Below, in pieces: positions 13,610-21,170 of a stretch of 21,170 bases of DNA. The stretch comes from an uncultured Campylobacter sp. (GTDB taxonomy: Bacteria; Campylobacterota; Campylobacteria; Campylobacterales; Campylobacteraceae), in NCBI RefSeq assembly GCF_938045775.1, contig NZ_CALIBH010000168.1:1-21170 (forward strand), read 5' to 3'. The notes under the pieces are model-generated. The model saw only the letters and a program-made list of their open reading frames with translations, did not search any database and was not told where the DNA came from. Position numbers and translations under genes: made by a program. Each line of letters opens with the position of its first letter. Positions within the stretch are counted from its first letter, which is position 1.

Positions 13610-13977
13610 TGATACAGAGTTTTACCAGACTTGCGGTGGCTGATAATAGCGGCGCAAAAGAACTTATGTGTATTAAAGTTTTGGGCGGCAGCAAAAGAAG
13701 ATACGCTACAATCGGCGATATTATCGTTTGCTCTGTAAAAAAAGCGCTCCCTAACGGCAAGATTAAGCGCGGTCAAGTAGTAAAAGCCGTAGTCGTTCGT
13801 ACGACTAAAGAATTGCATAGAGGCAACGGCTCACTAATTAGATTTGATGAGAACGCAGCCGTTATTTTGGATTCAAAAAAAGAGCCGATCGGCACTCGTA
13901 TTTTCGGTCCTATCGGTAGAGAGGTCAGATATGGCGGTTTTATGAAGATCGTTTCGCTGGCTCCGGAGGTTTTATAA
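13609..13977 (+). CDS. rplN: Large ribosomal subunit protein uL14
   Basis: L14 forms an intersubunit bridge and is the docking site of the silencing factor RsfS in other bacteria. The 122-residue product is highly typical: MIQSFTRLAVADNSGAKELM, the strand GDIIVCSVKKALPNGKIKRG, VVRTTKE, and FGPIGREVR near the end. TAATG overlaps on both sides show tight coupling to rpsQ and rplX. Confidence 0.98.
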   Translation: MIQSFTRLAVADNSGAKELMCIKVLGGSKRRYATIGDIIVCSVKKALPNGKIKRGQVVKAVVVRTTKELHRGNGSLIRFDENAAVILDSKKEPIGTRIFGPIGREVRYGGFMKIVSLAPEVL

Positions 13978-14210
13978 TGGCAGTAAAATTTAAGATTAAA
14001 AAGGGCGATCAAGTAAAGATCATTGCAGGTGACGATAAGGGCAAAACAGGCACAGTCAAAGCCGTGTTTCCTAAAAAAGCTCAAGTTATCGTCGAGGGTT
14101 GTAAAATGGCTAAAAAGGCTATCAAACCAACCGAGCAAAATCCGCAAGGCGGCTTTACAAGCAAAGAGATGCCTATGGATATTTCAAACGTTGCGTTGGT
14201 AGAGGGTTGA
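13977..14210 (+). CDS. rplX: Large ribosomal subunit protein uL24
   Basis: L24 initiates 50S assembly by binding the 5' end of 23S rRNA. The 77-residue product has the KOW motif KKGDQVKIIAGDDKGKTGTV and the later strand VIVEGCKMAKKAIKPTEQNP. It is shorter than the roughly 100-residue E. coli protein, as in other epsilonproteobacteria. The ATG overlaps the rplN stop by one base. Confidence 0.96.
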   Translation: MAVKFKIKKGDQVKIIAGDDKGKTGTVKAVFPKKAQVIVEGCKMAKKAIKPTEQNPQGGFTSKEMPMDISNVALVEG

Positions 14211-14212
14211 TT

Positions 14213-14758
14213 ATGAGCAGACTAAAAGATAAATACGCTAATTCCATCAGAGCTGCTTTGCAGAAAGAATTTGATATAAAAAATCCTATGCTTATCCCGG
14301 CGCTTGAAAAGATCGTTATCAGCGTAGGAACGGGCGAATCGAGCAAAGATCAAAAAGTGCTTCAAAATATGGCAGATACTATCTCGCTGATCGCAGGTCA
14401 AAAAGCGCTTATCGTCAATGCAAAAAAATCGGTTGCCGGCTTTAAAGTGCGCGAAGGTTTCCCGGTAGGTATAATGGTTACGTTACGAAAGGAGCAGATG
14501 TTTGCCTTCCTAGACAAACTGATCTCTATCGCGCTTCCTAGAGTTAAGGATTTCCGAGGACTACCTAGAACGGGCTTTGACGGACGCGGCAATTATAACT
14601 TCGGTTTGCAAGAGCAGCTGATGTTCCCTGAGGTCGAATACGATCAAATTTTAAGAACTCACGGTATGAATATAACCGTTGTAACGACTACAAATAACGA
14701 TAAAGAGGCATTTAAATTGCTAGAACTATTCGGCATGCCTTTTGCAAAAGGAAAATGA
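14213..14758 (+). CDS. rplE: Large ribosomal subunit protein uL5
   Basis: L5 binds 5S rRNA and forms a bridge to the 30S head. Starting at ATG 14213, preceded by GAGGG, the product is 181 residues; an earlier TTG at 14207 is unlikely. Typical segments are NPMLIPALEKIVISVGTGE, AGQKALIVNAKKSVAGFKVR, the LPRVKDFRGLPRTGFDGRGN loop, and the FGMPF end. Confidence 0.97.
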   Translation: MSRLKDKYANSIRAALQKEFDIKNPMLIPALEKIVISVGTGESSKDQKVLQNMADTISLIAGQKALIVNAKKSVAGFKVREGFPVGIMVTLRKEQMFAFLDKLISIALPRVKDFRGLPRTGFDGRGNYNFGLQEQLMFPEVEYDQILRTHGMNITVVTTTNNDKEAFKLLELFGMPFAKGK

Positions 14759-14759
14759 T

Positions 14760-14945
14760 ATGGCAAAAAAATCAATGGTAGCCAAGGCGAAACGCCCTGC
14801 TAAATTTAGCACTCGCGCATATACCAGATGTCAAATTTGCGGTCGTCCGCACTCCGTTTATAAGGATTTTGGAATTTGTCGCGTTTGCCTTCGCAAGATG
14901 GCAAATGAGGGCTTAATCCCAGGTCTAAAAAAAGCAAGCTGGTAA
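14760..14945 (+). CDS. rpsN: Small ribosomal subunit protein uS14, zinc-binding short type
   Basis: S14 sits in the 30S head near S3 and S10. This is the short, zinc-binding 61-residue type with Cys24-x2-Cys27 and Cys40-x2-Cys43 (CQICGRPH...CRVCLRKM), and the conserved end GLIPGLKKASW. The start at ATG 14760 is one base after the rplE stop; an in-frame upstream start at 14742 lies inside rplE and lacks support. Confidence 0.97.
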   Translation: MAKKSMVAKAKRPAKFSTRAYTRCQICGRPHSVYKDFGICRVCLRKMANEGLIPGLKKASW

Positions 14946-14954
14946 GGAGAAGAG

Positions 14955-15350
14955 ATGATTAACGATCTTATTTCAGATGGACTAACTCGCATCAGAAATG
15001 CTGCGATGCGAAGGCTAGATACGACTAAGCTTTTTCACTCAAATGTCGTTGAGGCTATGCTTAAAATTTTAGCCGAGAAGGGCTATATCGAGAGCTACAA
15101 CGTAGTAGAGGAAAACAATAAAAAGGTCATCAACGTAGTGCTTAAATACGACGAAAAGGGCAGGAGCGTGATAAACGAAGTTAAAAGAATTTCGACTCCG
15201 GGTCGCCGCGTATATCAAGGCAAAGACGAGATCAAGCGCTTCAAAAACGGCTACGGAACCGTTGTCGTTAGCACAAGTAAAGGCGTTATGAGCGGTATCG
15301 ACGCACACAAAGCTGGCGTCGGCGGCGAAGTGCTTTGCACGATCTGGTAA
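14955..15350 (+). CDS. rpsH: Small ribosomal subunit protein uS8
   Basis: S8 binds helix 21 of 16S rRNA and, in E. coli, represses the spc operon. The 131-residue product starts NDLISDGLTRIRNAAM and ends with STSKGVMSGIDAHKAGVGGEVLCTIW, matching the family. AAGGAGAAG lies before the ATG. It is followed by the largest gap in the operon, which holds a hairpin. Confidence 0.97.
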   Translation: MINDLISDGLTRIRNAAMRRLDTTKLFHSNVVEAMLKILAEKGYIESYNVVEENNKKVINVVLKYDEKGRSVINEVKRISTPGRRVYQGKDEIKRFKNGYGTVVVSTSKGVMSGIDAHKAGVGGEVLCTIW

Positions 15351-15356
15351 GAAGTT

Positions 15357-15398
15357 TCTACTTTTTATGGCATTGTGGTATCCATTCGTAAAAGTAGA
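15357..15398 (+). promoter_or_regulatory. Hairpin in the rpsH-rplF gap
   Basis: A 9-bp stem TCTACTTTT (15357-15365) / AAAAGTAGA (15390-15398) encloses a second short stem ATGG/CCAT (15367-15370/15382-15385). It fills the 77-nt gap between rpsH and rplF, while the other gaps in the operon are 13 nt or less. It lacks a U-tract, so an mRNA processing, stability or translational control site is more likely than a terminator. Confidence 0.6.
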
Positions 15399-15427
15399 CA
15401 TACCCTAGACAAATAAAAAGGAAAATT

Positions 15428-15964
15428 ATGTCAAGAATTGGTAAAAAACCGATCTCTATTCCAAACGGCTTAGAGGTCAAAATCGACGGCTCGTCGTTAA
15501 AATTTAAAAAATCGAATAACGAAAAAGAGCTTGATTTAAAAGGTCATGTCGATGTAAAAATCGAAGACGGAAAGATAGAATTCTCACCTAAGGGCGAGGA
15601 TAGACAGAGCAGGGCGTATTGGGGAACATACCGCGCTTTAGCTAACAATATCGTCCTTGGTCTTACCGAGGGCTTTTCAAAACAGCTCGAAATCAACGGC
15701 GTCGGCTATAGAGCCGCGATGAAGGGCAAGGTGCTTGAGCTAAATTTGGGCTTTTCGCATCCGATAAATTTTGAATCTCCAAAGGGAATCGAAATTTCCG
15801 TAGATAAAAACGTCGTAACCATCAAAGGCGACGATAAGCAGCAAGTAGGTCAAGTAGCAGCCGAGATCAGAGGATTCAGACCGCCTGAGCCGTATAAGGG
15901 TAAAGGCATCAAGTATCTTGAAGAGCATATCATCCGCAAAGCCGGAAAAACAGCTAAGAAATAA
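15428..15964 (+). CDS. rplF: Large ribosomal subunit protein uL6
   Basis: L6 lies near the factor-binding site of the 50S subunit. The 178-residue product has two L6 repeats, starting SRIGKKPISIPNGLEVKIDG and ending in PPEPYKGKGIKYLEEHIIRK, the family signature. AAAAGGA lies 4-5 nt before the ATG. Expression may depend on the hairpin in the upstream gap. Confidence 0.97.
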   Translation: MSRIGKKPISIPNGLEVKIDGSSLKFKKSNNEKELDLKGHVDVKIEDGKIEFSPKGEDRQSRAYWGTYRALANNIVLGLTEGFSKQLEINGVGYRAAMKGKVLELNLGFSHPINFESPKGIEISVDKNVVTIKGDDKQQVGQVAAEIRGFRPPEPYKGKGIKYLEEHIIRKAGKTAKK

Positions 15965-15974
15965 GGGTTGAGAA

Positions 15975-16331
15975 ATGACACAGAACGTATTAAAAAGAAA
16001 AATCTCTTTACGAATCAAGAGAAAAAGAAGAATTCGCGCTAAAATTTCAGGCGTCGCATCTTGCCCTAGAATTTCTATTTTCAAATCCAATAGAACAGTC
16101 TACGCTCAGGCTATCGACGACGCAGCGAGCGCGACTTTGTGCGCCAGCAGCGGTAAGGTTTTAAATTTAAAGGCAAACAAAGAGGGCGCGGCTAGCTTAG
16201 CTAAAGATTTAGCCTCCAAGCTAAAAGATAAAGGCATTTCTGAAGCGATTTTCGATCGCAATGGCTATTTGTATCATGGCGTAATCGCAAGCTTTGCCGA
16301 GTCGCTACGCCAAAACGGCATCAAACTATAA
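15975..16331 (+). CDS. rplR: Large ribosomal subunit protein uL18
   Basis: L18 binds 5S rRNA and joins it to the 50S central protuberance. The 118-residue product has a basic N-terminus (LKRKISLRIKRKRRIRAKIS), then CPRISIFKSNRTVYAQAIDD, and FDRNGYLYHGVIASFAESLR near the end, the diagnostic L18 C-terminus. A weak AAGGG precedes the ATG. Confidence 0.96.
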   Translation: MTQNVLKRKISLRIKRKRRIRAKISGVASCPRISIFKSNRTVYAQAIDDAASATLCASSGKVLNLKANKEGAASLAKDLASKLKDKGISEAIFDRNGYLYHGVIASFAESLRQNGIKL

Positions 16332-16346
16332 CCCAAAGGAATGATT

Positions 16347-16790
16347 GTGGAAAAGTATAATAGAGAAGAATTCGAAGAGGTAATCGTCAATATCGGTAGG
16401 GTTACAAAGGTCGTTAAAGGCGGTAGAAGGTTTAGGTTTACGGCTCTTATCGTAGTAGGCAATAGAAACGGCTTGGTAGGCTTTGGCTTTGGTAAATCCA
16501 AAGAGGTTCCAGATGCGATTAAAAAAGCGGTAGACGATGCGTTTAAAAATATCATCAAGGTAAATTTAAACGGCTCCACTATCACTCACGATATCGAAGT
16601 TAAATACAATGCGAGCAAAATTTTACTTAAGCCGGCGAGCGAAGGTACCGGCGTTATCGCAGGCGGTTCAGTCCGCCCAGTTTTAGAGCTTGCGGGTGTT
16701 AAAGATATCCTCACTAAATCGCTAGGTTCGAACAACTCCTCAAATGTCGTAAGAGCTACGATGAAAGCTCTTAGTATGTTAAAACACTAA
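16347..16790 (+). CDS. rpsE: Small ribosomal subunit protein uS5
   Basis: S5 forms the back of the 30S decoding region; mutations in its loop give spectinomycin resistance or ambiguity in other bacteria. From GTG 16347 the product is 147 residues. The GTG is preferred over ATG 16341 because AAAGGA (16335-16340) touches that ATG but is well spaced from the GTG. Motifs: EEVIVNIGRVTKVVKGGRRF, GLVGFGFGKSKEVPDAI and ASEGTGVIAGGSVRPVLELA. Confidence 0.95.
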   Translation: MEKYNREEFEEVIVNIGRVTKVVKGGRRFRFTALIVVGNRNGLVGFGFGKSKEVPDAIKKAVDDAFKNIIKVNLNGSTITHDIEVKYNASKILLKPASEGTGVIAGGSVRPVLELAGVKDILTKSLGSNNSSNVVRATMKALSMLKH

Positions 16791-16802
16791 CAAGGATAAA
16801 AG

Positions 16803-17204
16803 ATGGGATTAGAAAATCTTAAAAAAGCCCCAGGCTCGACTCACGCTACTAAGCGCTTGGGTCGTGGTCAAGGAAGCGGTCTGGGTAAAACTGCGGGTCG
16901 CGGTGGCAAGGGTCAGACCGCGCGCACTGGCTCTCATGAAAAAAGAGGCTTCGAGGGCGGTCAGCAGCCGATTCAGCGAAGGCTTCCAAAGGTAGGTTTT
17001 ACTTCTAAATTTGAAAAGCCTTACGTGATCAATGTCGATAAAATCGAAGCTATCAAAGATCTTAGCGAGATCACGATCGAAAGCATCAAATCCGTTCATA
17101 AAATTTCAAATTCCGTTAAAAAGATCAAGCTGATCGGCGTAGGCGCAAAAGCACTCGCTAGCAAGATTAAAGACGAGAACGTAAAATTTAGCGGACAAAA
17201 ATAA
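16803..17204 (+). CDS. rplO: Large ribosomal subunit protein uL15
   Basis: L15 is a late 50S assembly protein with an extended Gly/Arg-rich N-terminal tail, seen here as KRLGRGQGSGLGKTAGRGGK and RGFEGGQQPIQRRLPKVGF. The 133-residue product then has a globular end typical of the family. It directly follows rpsE; there is no L30 gene between, as is usual in epsilonproteobacteria. Its TAA overlaps the secY start by one base. Confidence 0.96.
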   Translation: MGLENLKKAPGSTHATKRLGRGQGSGLGKTAGRGGKGQTARTGSHEKRGFEGGQQPIQRRLPKVGFTSKFEKPYVINVDKIEAIKDLSEITIESIKSVHKISNSVKKIKLIGVGAKALASKIKDENVKFSGQK

Positions 17205-18469
17205 TGAATAAATCGCTACGCAACAAAATTCTCATTACTTTGGGCTTTCTTTTTGCCTATAGGTTGCTAGCTTACGTGCCAGTTCCGGGAGTGGACGTTG
17301 AGGTTATAAAGCAATTTTTTCAAAGCAATAGCAACAACGCTTTTGGAATGTTTAATATGTTTAGCGGTAACGCGGCGGAGCGATTCAGCGTTATCTCGCT
17401 AGGCATTATGCCTTATATTACCGCTTCGATCATTATGGAGCTGCTTGCCGCAACCTTTCCAAATTTAGGCAAACTTAAAAAAGAGCGCGACGGTATGCAG
17501 AAATATATGCAGATCATCCGATATGCTACAATCGCAATCGCTATGGTTCAATCCATCGGCGTTAGCATCGGCTTGCAGGGCATTCACGGACAGACCGGAG
17601 CGCCTGCGATAATGGCCGAAAATACCAACGAGTTTGTTTTTATCTCGTGCATTTCGATGCTAGCAGGCACCATGCTTTTGATGTGGATCGGCGAGCAGAT
17701 TACGCAACGCGGCGTCGGTAACGGCACCAGCCTTATTATCTTTGCGGGTATCGTAAGCGCCATCCCTAGAGCGATCGGAAGTACCGTAAATTTAGTAAAT
17801 ACCGGCGAAATGAACGTTTTAAAGCTAATTGCGATTGTGCTAATCATCCTGGCTACTATCGGAGCGATTTTATATGTGGAGCTAGGTGAACGCAGAATTC
17901 CGGTATCGTTTTCGCGCAAGGTATTGATGGCGAATCAAAACAAGCGCATTATGAATTACGTGCCGATCAAGCTAAATTTAAGTGGCGTCATTCCGCCTAT
18001 TTTTGCAAGCGCGATTTTGATGTTTCCGACTACAATTTTACAGGCAAGCACCAATCCGATCATCCAAAAGATCCACGATTTCCTCAGTCCTAGCAATTAC
18101 TTCTTTAACTTTTTGACCTTTGTGTTGGTTATATTTTTTGCGTATTTTTATGCGTCAATCGCTTTTAATTCCAAGGATATTAGCGAAAATTTAAAGAAGC
18201 AGGGCGGATTTATCCCGGGCATTCGTCCGGGCGAGGGAACGGCGAGCTTTTTAAACGAAGTTGCTAGCCGTCTTACGTTTTGGGGCTCGATCTATCTCGG
18301 GCTAGTAACCGTCATCCCGTGGCTGCTCGTTAAATTTATGGGCGTGCCGTTTTATTTCGGCGGCACCAGCGTGCTGATCGTCGTCTCCGTCGCTCTTGAT
18401 ACGATGAGACGCATAGAAGCGCAGATCTATATGAACAAATATCAGACCCTAAGCGCGGTCGGGCTATAA
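17204..18469 (+). CDS. secY: Preprotein translocase subunit SecY
   Basis: SecY is the channel of the inner-membrane protein export and insertion machine, working with SecE, SecG, SecA and the ribosome. The 421-residue product begins with a short basic end and TM1 (ILITLGFLFAYRLLAYVPVP), then the plug region (FGMFNMFSGNAAERFSVISL) and the conserved GIMPYITASIIMELL. It shows about ten hydrophobic spans, the R-rich cytoplasmic loop ELGERRIPVSFSRK, and a second loop GFIPGIRPGEGTASFLNEV used by SecA. It overlaps rplO by one base, and map starts at the next base after its stop. Confidence 0.98.
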   Translation: MNKSLRNKILITLGFLFAYRLLAYVPVPGVDVEVIKQFFQSNSNNAFGMFNMFSGNAAERFSVISLGIMPYITASIIMELLAATFPNLGKLKKERDGMQKYMQIIRYATIAIAMVQSIGVSIGLQGIHGQTGAPAIMAENTNEFVFISCISMLAGTMLLMWIGEQITQRGVGNGTSLIIFAGIVSAIPRAIGSTVNLVNTGEMNVLKLIAIVLIILATIGAILYVELGERRIPVSFSRKVLMANQNKRIMNYVPIKLNLSGVIPPIFASAILMFPTTILQASTNPIIQKIHDFLSPSNYFFNFLTFVLVIFFAYFYASIAFNSKDISENLKKQGGFIPGIRPGEGTASFLNEVASRLTFWGSIYLGLVTVIPWLLVKFMGVPFYFGGTSVLIVVSVALDTMRRIEAQIYMNKYQTLSAVGL

Positions 18470-19228
18470 ATGGCAATTTTGCTTAAAACAAAAAAAGATT
18501 TAGAAGGGCTGCGTGCAGCGAACAAGATCGTTGCGCAGGCCCTTGATTACGCAGCTTCATTCATAAAGCCGGGTCTTAGCCTACTCGAAGTCGATAAGAA
18601 GATCGACGATTTCATCACATCCAAAGGCGCATATCCTGCTTTTAAAGGGCTATACGGCTTTCCAAACGCCGCTTGCCTCTCGCTAAACGAAGTCATTATC
18701 CACGGCATCCCAGACGAAACGATCTTACAAGAGGGCGATATCTTAGGCGTCGATTTGGGCTCGAAGCTAAACGGATATTTCGGCGACAGCGCACGCACTC
18801 TGCCCGTCGGTAAAATTTCAAAAGCCGACGAAGATCTCATCGCATGCAGTAAGGACACGCTGGAGTTTGCCATCAAAACGATCAGGGTAGGGATGCACTT
18901 CAAAGAGCTAAGCTTCGAGATCGAGAAATTTATCCGCGCGCGCGGCTTCGTGCCGCTATACGGCTTCTGCGGCCACGGCATCGGCAAGCACCCGCACGAA
19001 GAGCCTGAGATCCCAAACTATCTGGAGGGCAACAATCCAAAATCGGGTGCTAAAATCAAAAACGGCATGGTCTTTTGCATCGAGCCGATGATCTGCCAAA
19101 AGGACGGCACGCCGGTCATCGCCGAGGATAAATGGAGCACGAGAAGCAAGGATGGGCTTCGCACTAGCCACTACGAGCACTGCATGGCGGTTTTCGACGA
19201 CAAGGTAGAAGTCCTAAGCGTCGCGTAG
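18470..19228 (+). CDS. map: Methionine aminopeptidase, type I
   Basis: Map removes the initiator methionine from new proteins at the ribosome, using two metal ions. The 252-residue product has all five ligands: Asp95 and Asp106 (GVDLGSKLNGYFGDSART), His169 (GFCGHGIGKHPHEEP), Glu205 (MVFCIEPM) and Glu236 (HYEHCMAV); His79 is the substrate-binding histidine. It begins directly after the secY stop, and the ribosomal gene series ends here. No infA follows, and no clear terminator is seen; only a weak AGGCG/CGCCT hairpin lies at 19280-19295. Confidence 0.97.
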   Translation: MAILLKTKKDLEGLRAANKIVAQALDYAASFIKPGLSLLEVDKKIDDFITSKGAYPAFKGLYGFPNAACLSLNEVIIHGIPDETILQEGDILGVDLGSKLNGYFGDSARTLPVGKISKADEDLIACSKDTLEFAIKTIRVGMHFKELSFEIEKFIRARGFVPLYGFCGHGIGKHPHEEPEIPNYLEGNNPKSGAKIKNGMVFCIEPMICQKDGTPVIAEDKWSTRSKDGLRTSHYEHCMAVFDDKVEVLSVA

Positions 19229-19724
19229 ATTTTCGCACAAAAGGCGGCTTGAGCTAGTTAAAATTTTACACTTTTGCCGAGGCGAAATTCCGCCTGCGCT
19301 TAGCTTTCGACAATTTTATATCCCTCGTGCCGTAGAATTTTACCTCAGCCGCTTCATGCATAAATTTTTATCCGAAAGAAACCTATCGTGCTAGAAATTT
19401 TTAAATCTATTGCGACGGTTTGTAACCTAGCCGTAAAATTTTTAAAGGTTGTGCTTTAGCTCATGCTTTCTGTTTTTAAAGTCTCGTTTTGTAGTTTCGC
19501 TCATAGATCCGTTTTCAATTAAAATTTAGCCTCAAAATTCTGTCGTCCAATTACAAACTCCCTGTATCTTTAAATTTAGCCGTAAAATTTGAAGCGTAAA
19601 GGCGCGCAAGTAAGCAAGCTCAAAGCTTTAAGCGGCTAATATTACGCCTTGATTTTAAAGCGAAAATGTGTCGCGCTACGCAGAGTGCGCGTCGTCGAGT
19701 CTTTGTAAAGCTAAGGAAGATGAA
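19229..19724. other. Gene-free region between map and the transferase gene
   Basis: I see no gene. The stretch is AT-rich with scattered AAATTT words, a weak hairpin AGGCG/CGCCT (19280-19295) and two direct copies of TAGCCGTAAAATTT (19428-19441 and 19577-19590). The promoter of the downstream gene is not clear; AAGGA at about 19713-19717 is its ribosome site. Confidence 0.5.
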
Positions 19725-21170
19725 ATGAGAGAAAAATTTTATGTAGCGCTAGCAAATATAGGCGGGCTTATGGCGCGGACGAAAGCGGGTAGGCTTATAG
19801 CGCGCTTGCTTATGAAAATCGACCGCGGCTTTTTTGCCGCACTGCGCGAACGTCCCGCATGGAGAGTGTTTTGGCTTAGCACAGCGCTATGCTTACTCGC
19901 GTGCTGGGCTAAGATACATTATCAGATCAATGGGTATCATTTTTCGCATGTATTTAAAGGCTTTTCTGCGGTGCTCATCACAAATTTACTCATCTTTCAC
20001 CTCTGCTATCTGCTTAGCGGGCGATTTTTTAAGCTCGTTTCGTTCGTGTTACTAGCGCTAATTGCGCTAATTGCGAGTGTGGCTTTATTTTTGATCGTAA
20101 ATTTCGACTCAAGCTTCAACGTCGTGGTGATCGACGCGCTTGTGCATACCGACGCAGCCGAGACGCGCGAGTTTGTTTCGCAGTTTCTTAACTCCGCAAC
20201 GATTTTATATCTAGCGGCGCTGCTTGGCTGCATCTTTGCAGCGCTAAGAATGGGGCGGAGAAAGGAGGAGCAAACGCATAGCGGTCTAAGATTGCTGCTA
20301 GCAGCGCTTTATCTTATCTACGGGGCGATCTTTTGCGCGGATATTGCCACTAAAGCTTTCCAAGGCAAACAGGGCTATATAACCAAGCTATCGCAATACG
20401 TCCCGCTGGAGTTTGCTTTCACGATAAAAGACTATCTTAGCGATAAAAATTTCATCACCGATATGCGTGAAGTGCAGCTCGGATATGACGAGGCCAAGCG
20501 CGCGAACGAAAGCGTTTTAAAAGGCAGCACAAATTCGGATCCGCAAGGCGCCGCCTCGGGCTCCGCGTCTGAAAATTCCGCGCCCGCATCAAGTGCCCAG
20601 GCGCAAAATTCCGGCGCAAACTTAAATTCTACGTCTGCCTCGGGCGCTATGGCGCAGAGCTCCGGCGAGATTTTAAATTCCGTACCACAAAGCCCCGGCG
20701 CGATTTCAAATTCCAAAAACCCTGAGACCGCTACAAACCACGCCTTGCAAAAGTCTCGCGTCAAAAATATCATCCTAATAATCGGTGAGAGCTTGCAGCG
20801 CGGGCATATGTCGCTCTACGGCTACGGCGTTAAAAATACGCCGCTTTTGGAGGGTCTCGAGGCAAGCGGCAATCTGATAAAATTTAGCGATACAATCTCG
20901 CCTTACGGCACGACTAATCAGGTGCTGATGCGGCTTTTAAATTTCAGCGATTACGAAAGCGAGCGCAAAAGGGCTTGGTTTCGCAACCTTAGCATCATTG
21001 ATATGTTTAAGCTAAGTGGCTACCGCACCTTTTGGATCAGCAATCAAGAGGCTTTCGGCGCACATGCGCTAAGCGCTAAAAGTGCTGCCGATCGCGCGGA
21101 CGCGGAATCCTTCCTCTCAAAGAGCAATCTTTATGAAACCGTCCGCATCAAGCCTGACGGAGTGCTGCTT
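19725..21170 (+). CDS. Phosphoethanolamine transferase (EptA/EptC/CptA-like, sulfatase superfamily), 3' truncated by window
   Basis: The frame is open from ATG 19725 (AAGGA upstream) to the window edge: 482 codons, with no stop seen. Such enzymes move phosphoethanolamine from phosphatidylethanolamine onto lipid A, core sugars or, in Campylobacter EptC, the flagellar rod protein FlgG. The N-terminal part has five hydrophobic spans (about 48-63, 79-98, 103-126, 158-175, 188-206) and the periplasmic HTDAAETREF segment. The catalytic domain begins NIILIIGESLQRGHMSLYGY: Glu355 is a likely metal ligand, and Thr396 or Thr397 (PYGTTNQVLMRLLNFSDYE) the likely nucleophile. Between them, residues about 267-340 form a Ser/Ala/Asn-rich linker with repeats, unusual for the family. 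The target is not predictable from sequence. Confidence 0.88.
   Translation, partial: MREKFYVALANIGGLMARTKAGRLIARLLMKIDRGFFAALRERPAWRVFWLSTALCLLACWAKIHYQINGYHFSHVFKGFSAVLITNLLIFHLCYLLSGRFFKLVSFVLLALIALIASVALFLIVNFDSSFNVVVIDALVHTDAAETREFVSQFLNSATILYLAALLGCIFAALRMGRRKEEQTHSGLRLLLAALYLIYGAIFCADIATKAFQGKQGYITKLSQYVPLEFAFTIKDYLSDKNFITDMREVQLGYDEAKRANESVLKGSTNSDPQGAASGSASENSAPASSAQAQNSGANLNSTSASGAMAQSSGEILNSVPQSPGAISNSKNPETATNHALQKSRVKNIILIIGESLQRGHMSLYGYGVKNTPLLEGLEASGNLIKFSDTISPYGTTNQVLMRLLNFSDYESERKRAWFRNLSIIDMFKLSGYRTFWISNQEAFGAHALSAKSAADRADAESFLSKSNLYETVRIKPDGVLL

Noticed and set aside
13378..13818. 146-residue minus-strand open frame across rpsQ/rplN
   Set aside because: It spans two certain ribosomal genes on the other strand and has no family features.
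16791..16802. Missing L30 gene between rpsE and rplO
   Set aside because: Loss of L30 is normal for this bacterial class.
18547..18987. 146-residue minus-strand open frame
   Set aside because: It is antisense to map, whose five metal ligands are all intact; the frame looks like a codon-use shadow.
20432..20773. 113-residue minus-strand frame with repeat-like Glu/Phe/Ala units
   Set aside because: It is the antisense reading of the repeated linker of the transferase gene, so its repeats are a by-product.
18470..21170. Absence of infA, rpmJ and the rpsM-rpoA series after map
   Set aside because: A separate location for these genes is, as far as I recall, known in Campylobacter, so it is not a new rearrangement.

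Overview
The window looks like a chromosomal segment of an epsilonproteobacterium, most likely a Campylobacter of the higher-GC oral/gut group (C. gracilis/rectus/showae-like). I infer this from the dense AAATTT/AAAATTTT words, the S10 operon gene order without an L30 gene, the 61-residue zinc-type S14, and the look of the CoaE, DapF and AAA ATPase proteins. No database search was possible.

Layout. (1) 34-1455, plus strand: a flavodoxin-fold NAD(P)H oxidoreductase, a YciI-like protein and a cupin form a small redox or electrophile-type cluster. The cupin start is out of frame at an A8 tract that also contains the classic A-AAA-AAG slippery heptamer. (2) 1517-2910, minus strand: purM followed 44 nt later by a short protein resembling Imm10-type immunity proteins. 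(3) 2984-5698, plus strand: coaE (divergent from purM, both starting with TTG), a secreted Cys-rich Sel1-repeat (Hcp-like) protein, and dapF. (4) 5699-6374 is gene-poor. (5) 6375-8522, minus strand: two overlapping tiny membrane-protein genes, a probable winged-helix regulator with a 29-bp inverted repeat over its promoter, and an AAA-type ATPase. (6) 8523-8801 holds a repeated palindromic element and a textbook TTGACA-17-TATAAT promoter. (7) 8802-19228, plus strand: an unbroken S10-spc-type operon, rpsJ rplC rplD rplW rplB rpsS rplV rpsC rplP rpmC rpsQ rplN rplX rplE rpsN rpsH rplF rplR rpsE rplO secY map, mostly with overlapping or closely abutting genes. (8) After about 500 nt without a gene, a phosphoethanolamine-transferase gene (19725 to the window end) runs off the edge; it carries a Ser/Ala/Asn-rich repeat linker between its membrane and catalytic domains.

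Most of the window is core housekeeping. The parts worth a second look are the frameshifted cupin, the orphan immunity-like gene behind purM, the minus-strand block 6375-8522 with its palindromic control sites, and the paired palindromes shared between the ATPase and ribosomal-operon control region. I see no CRISPR array, tRNA, rRNA, insertion sequence or prophage gene. I do not see a clear-cut new biological system; the best candidate for an unstudied module is the regulator, ATPase and small-membrane-protein block.
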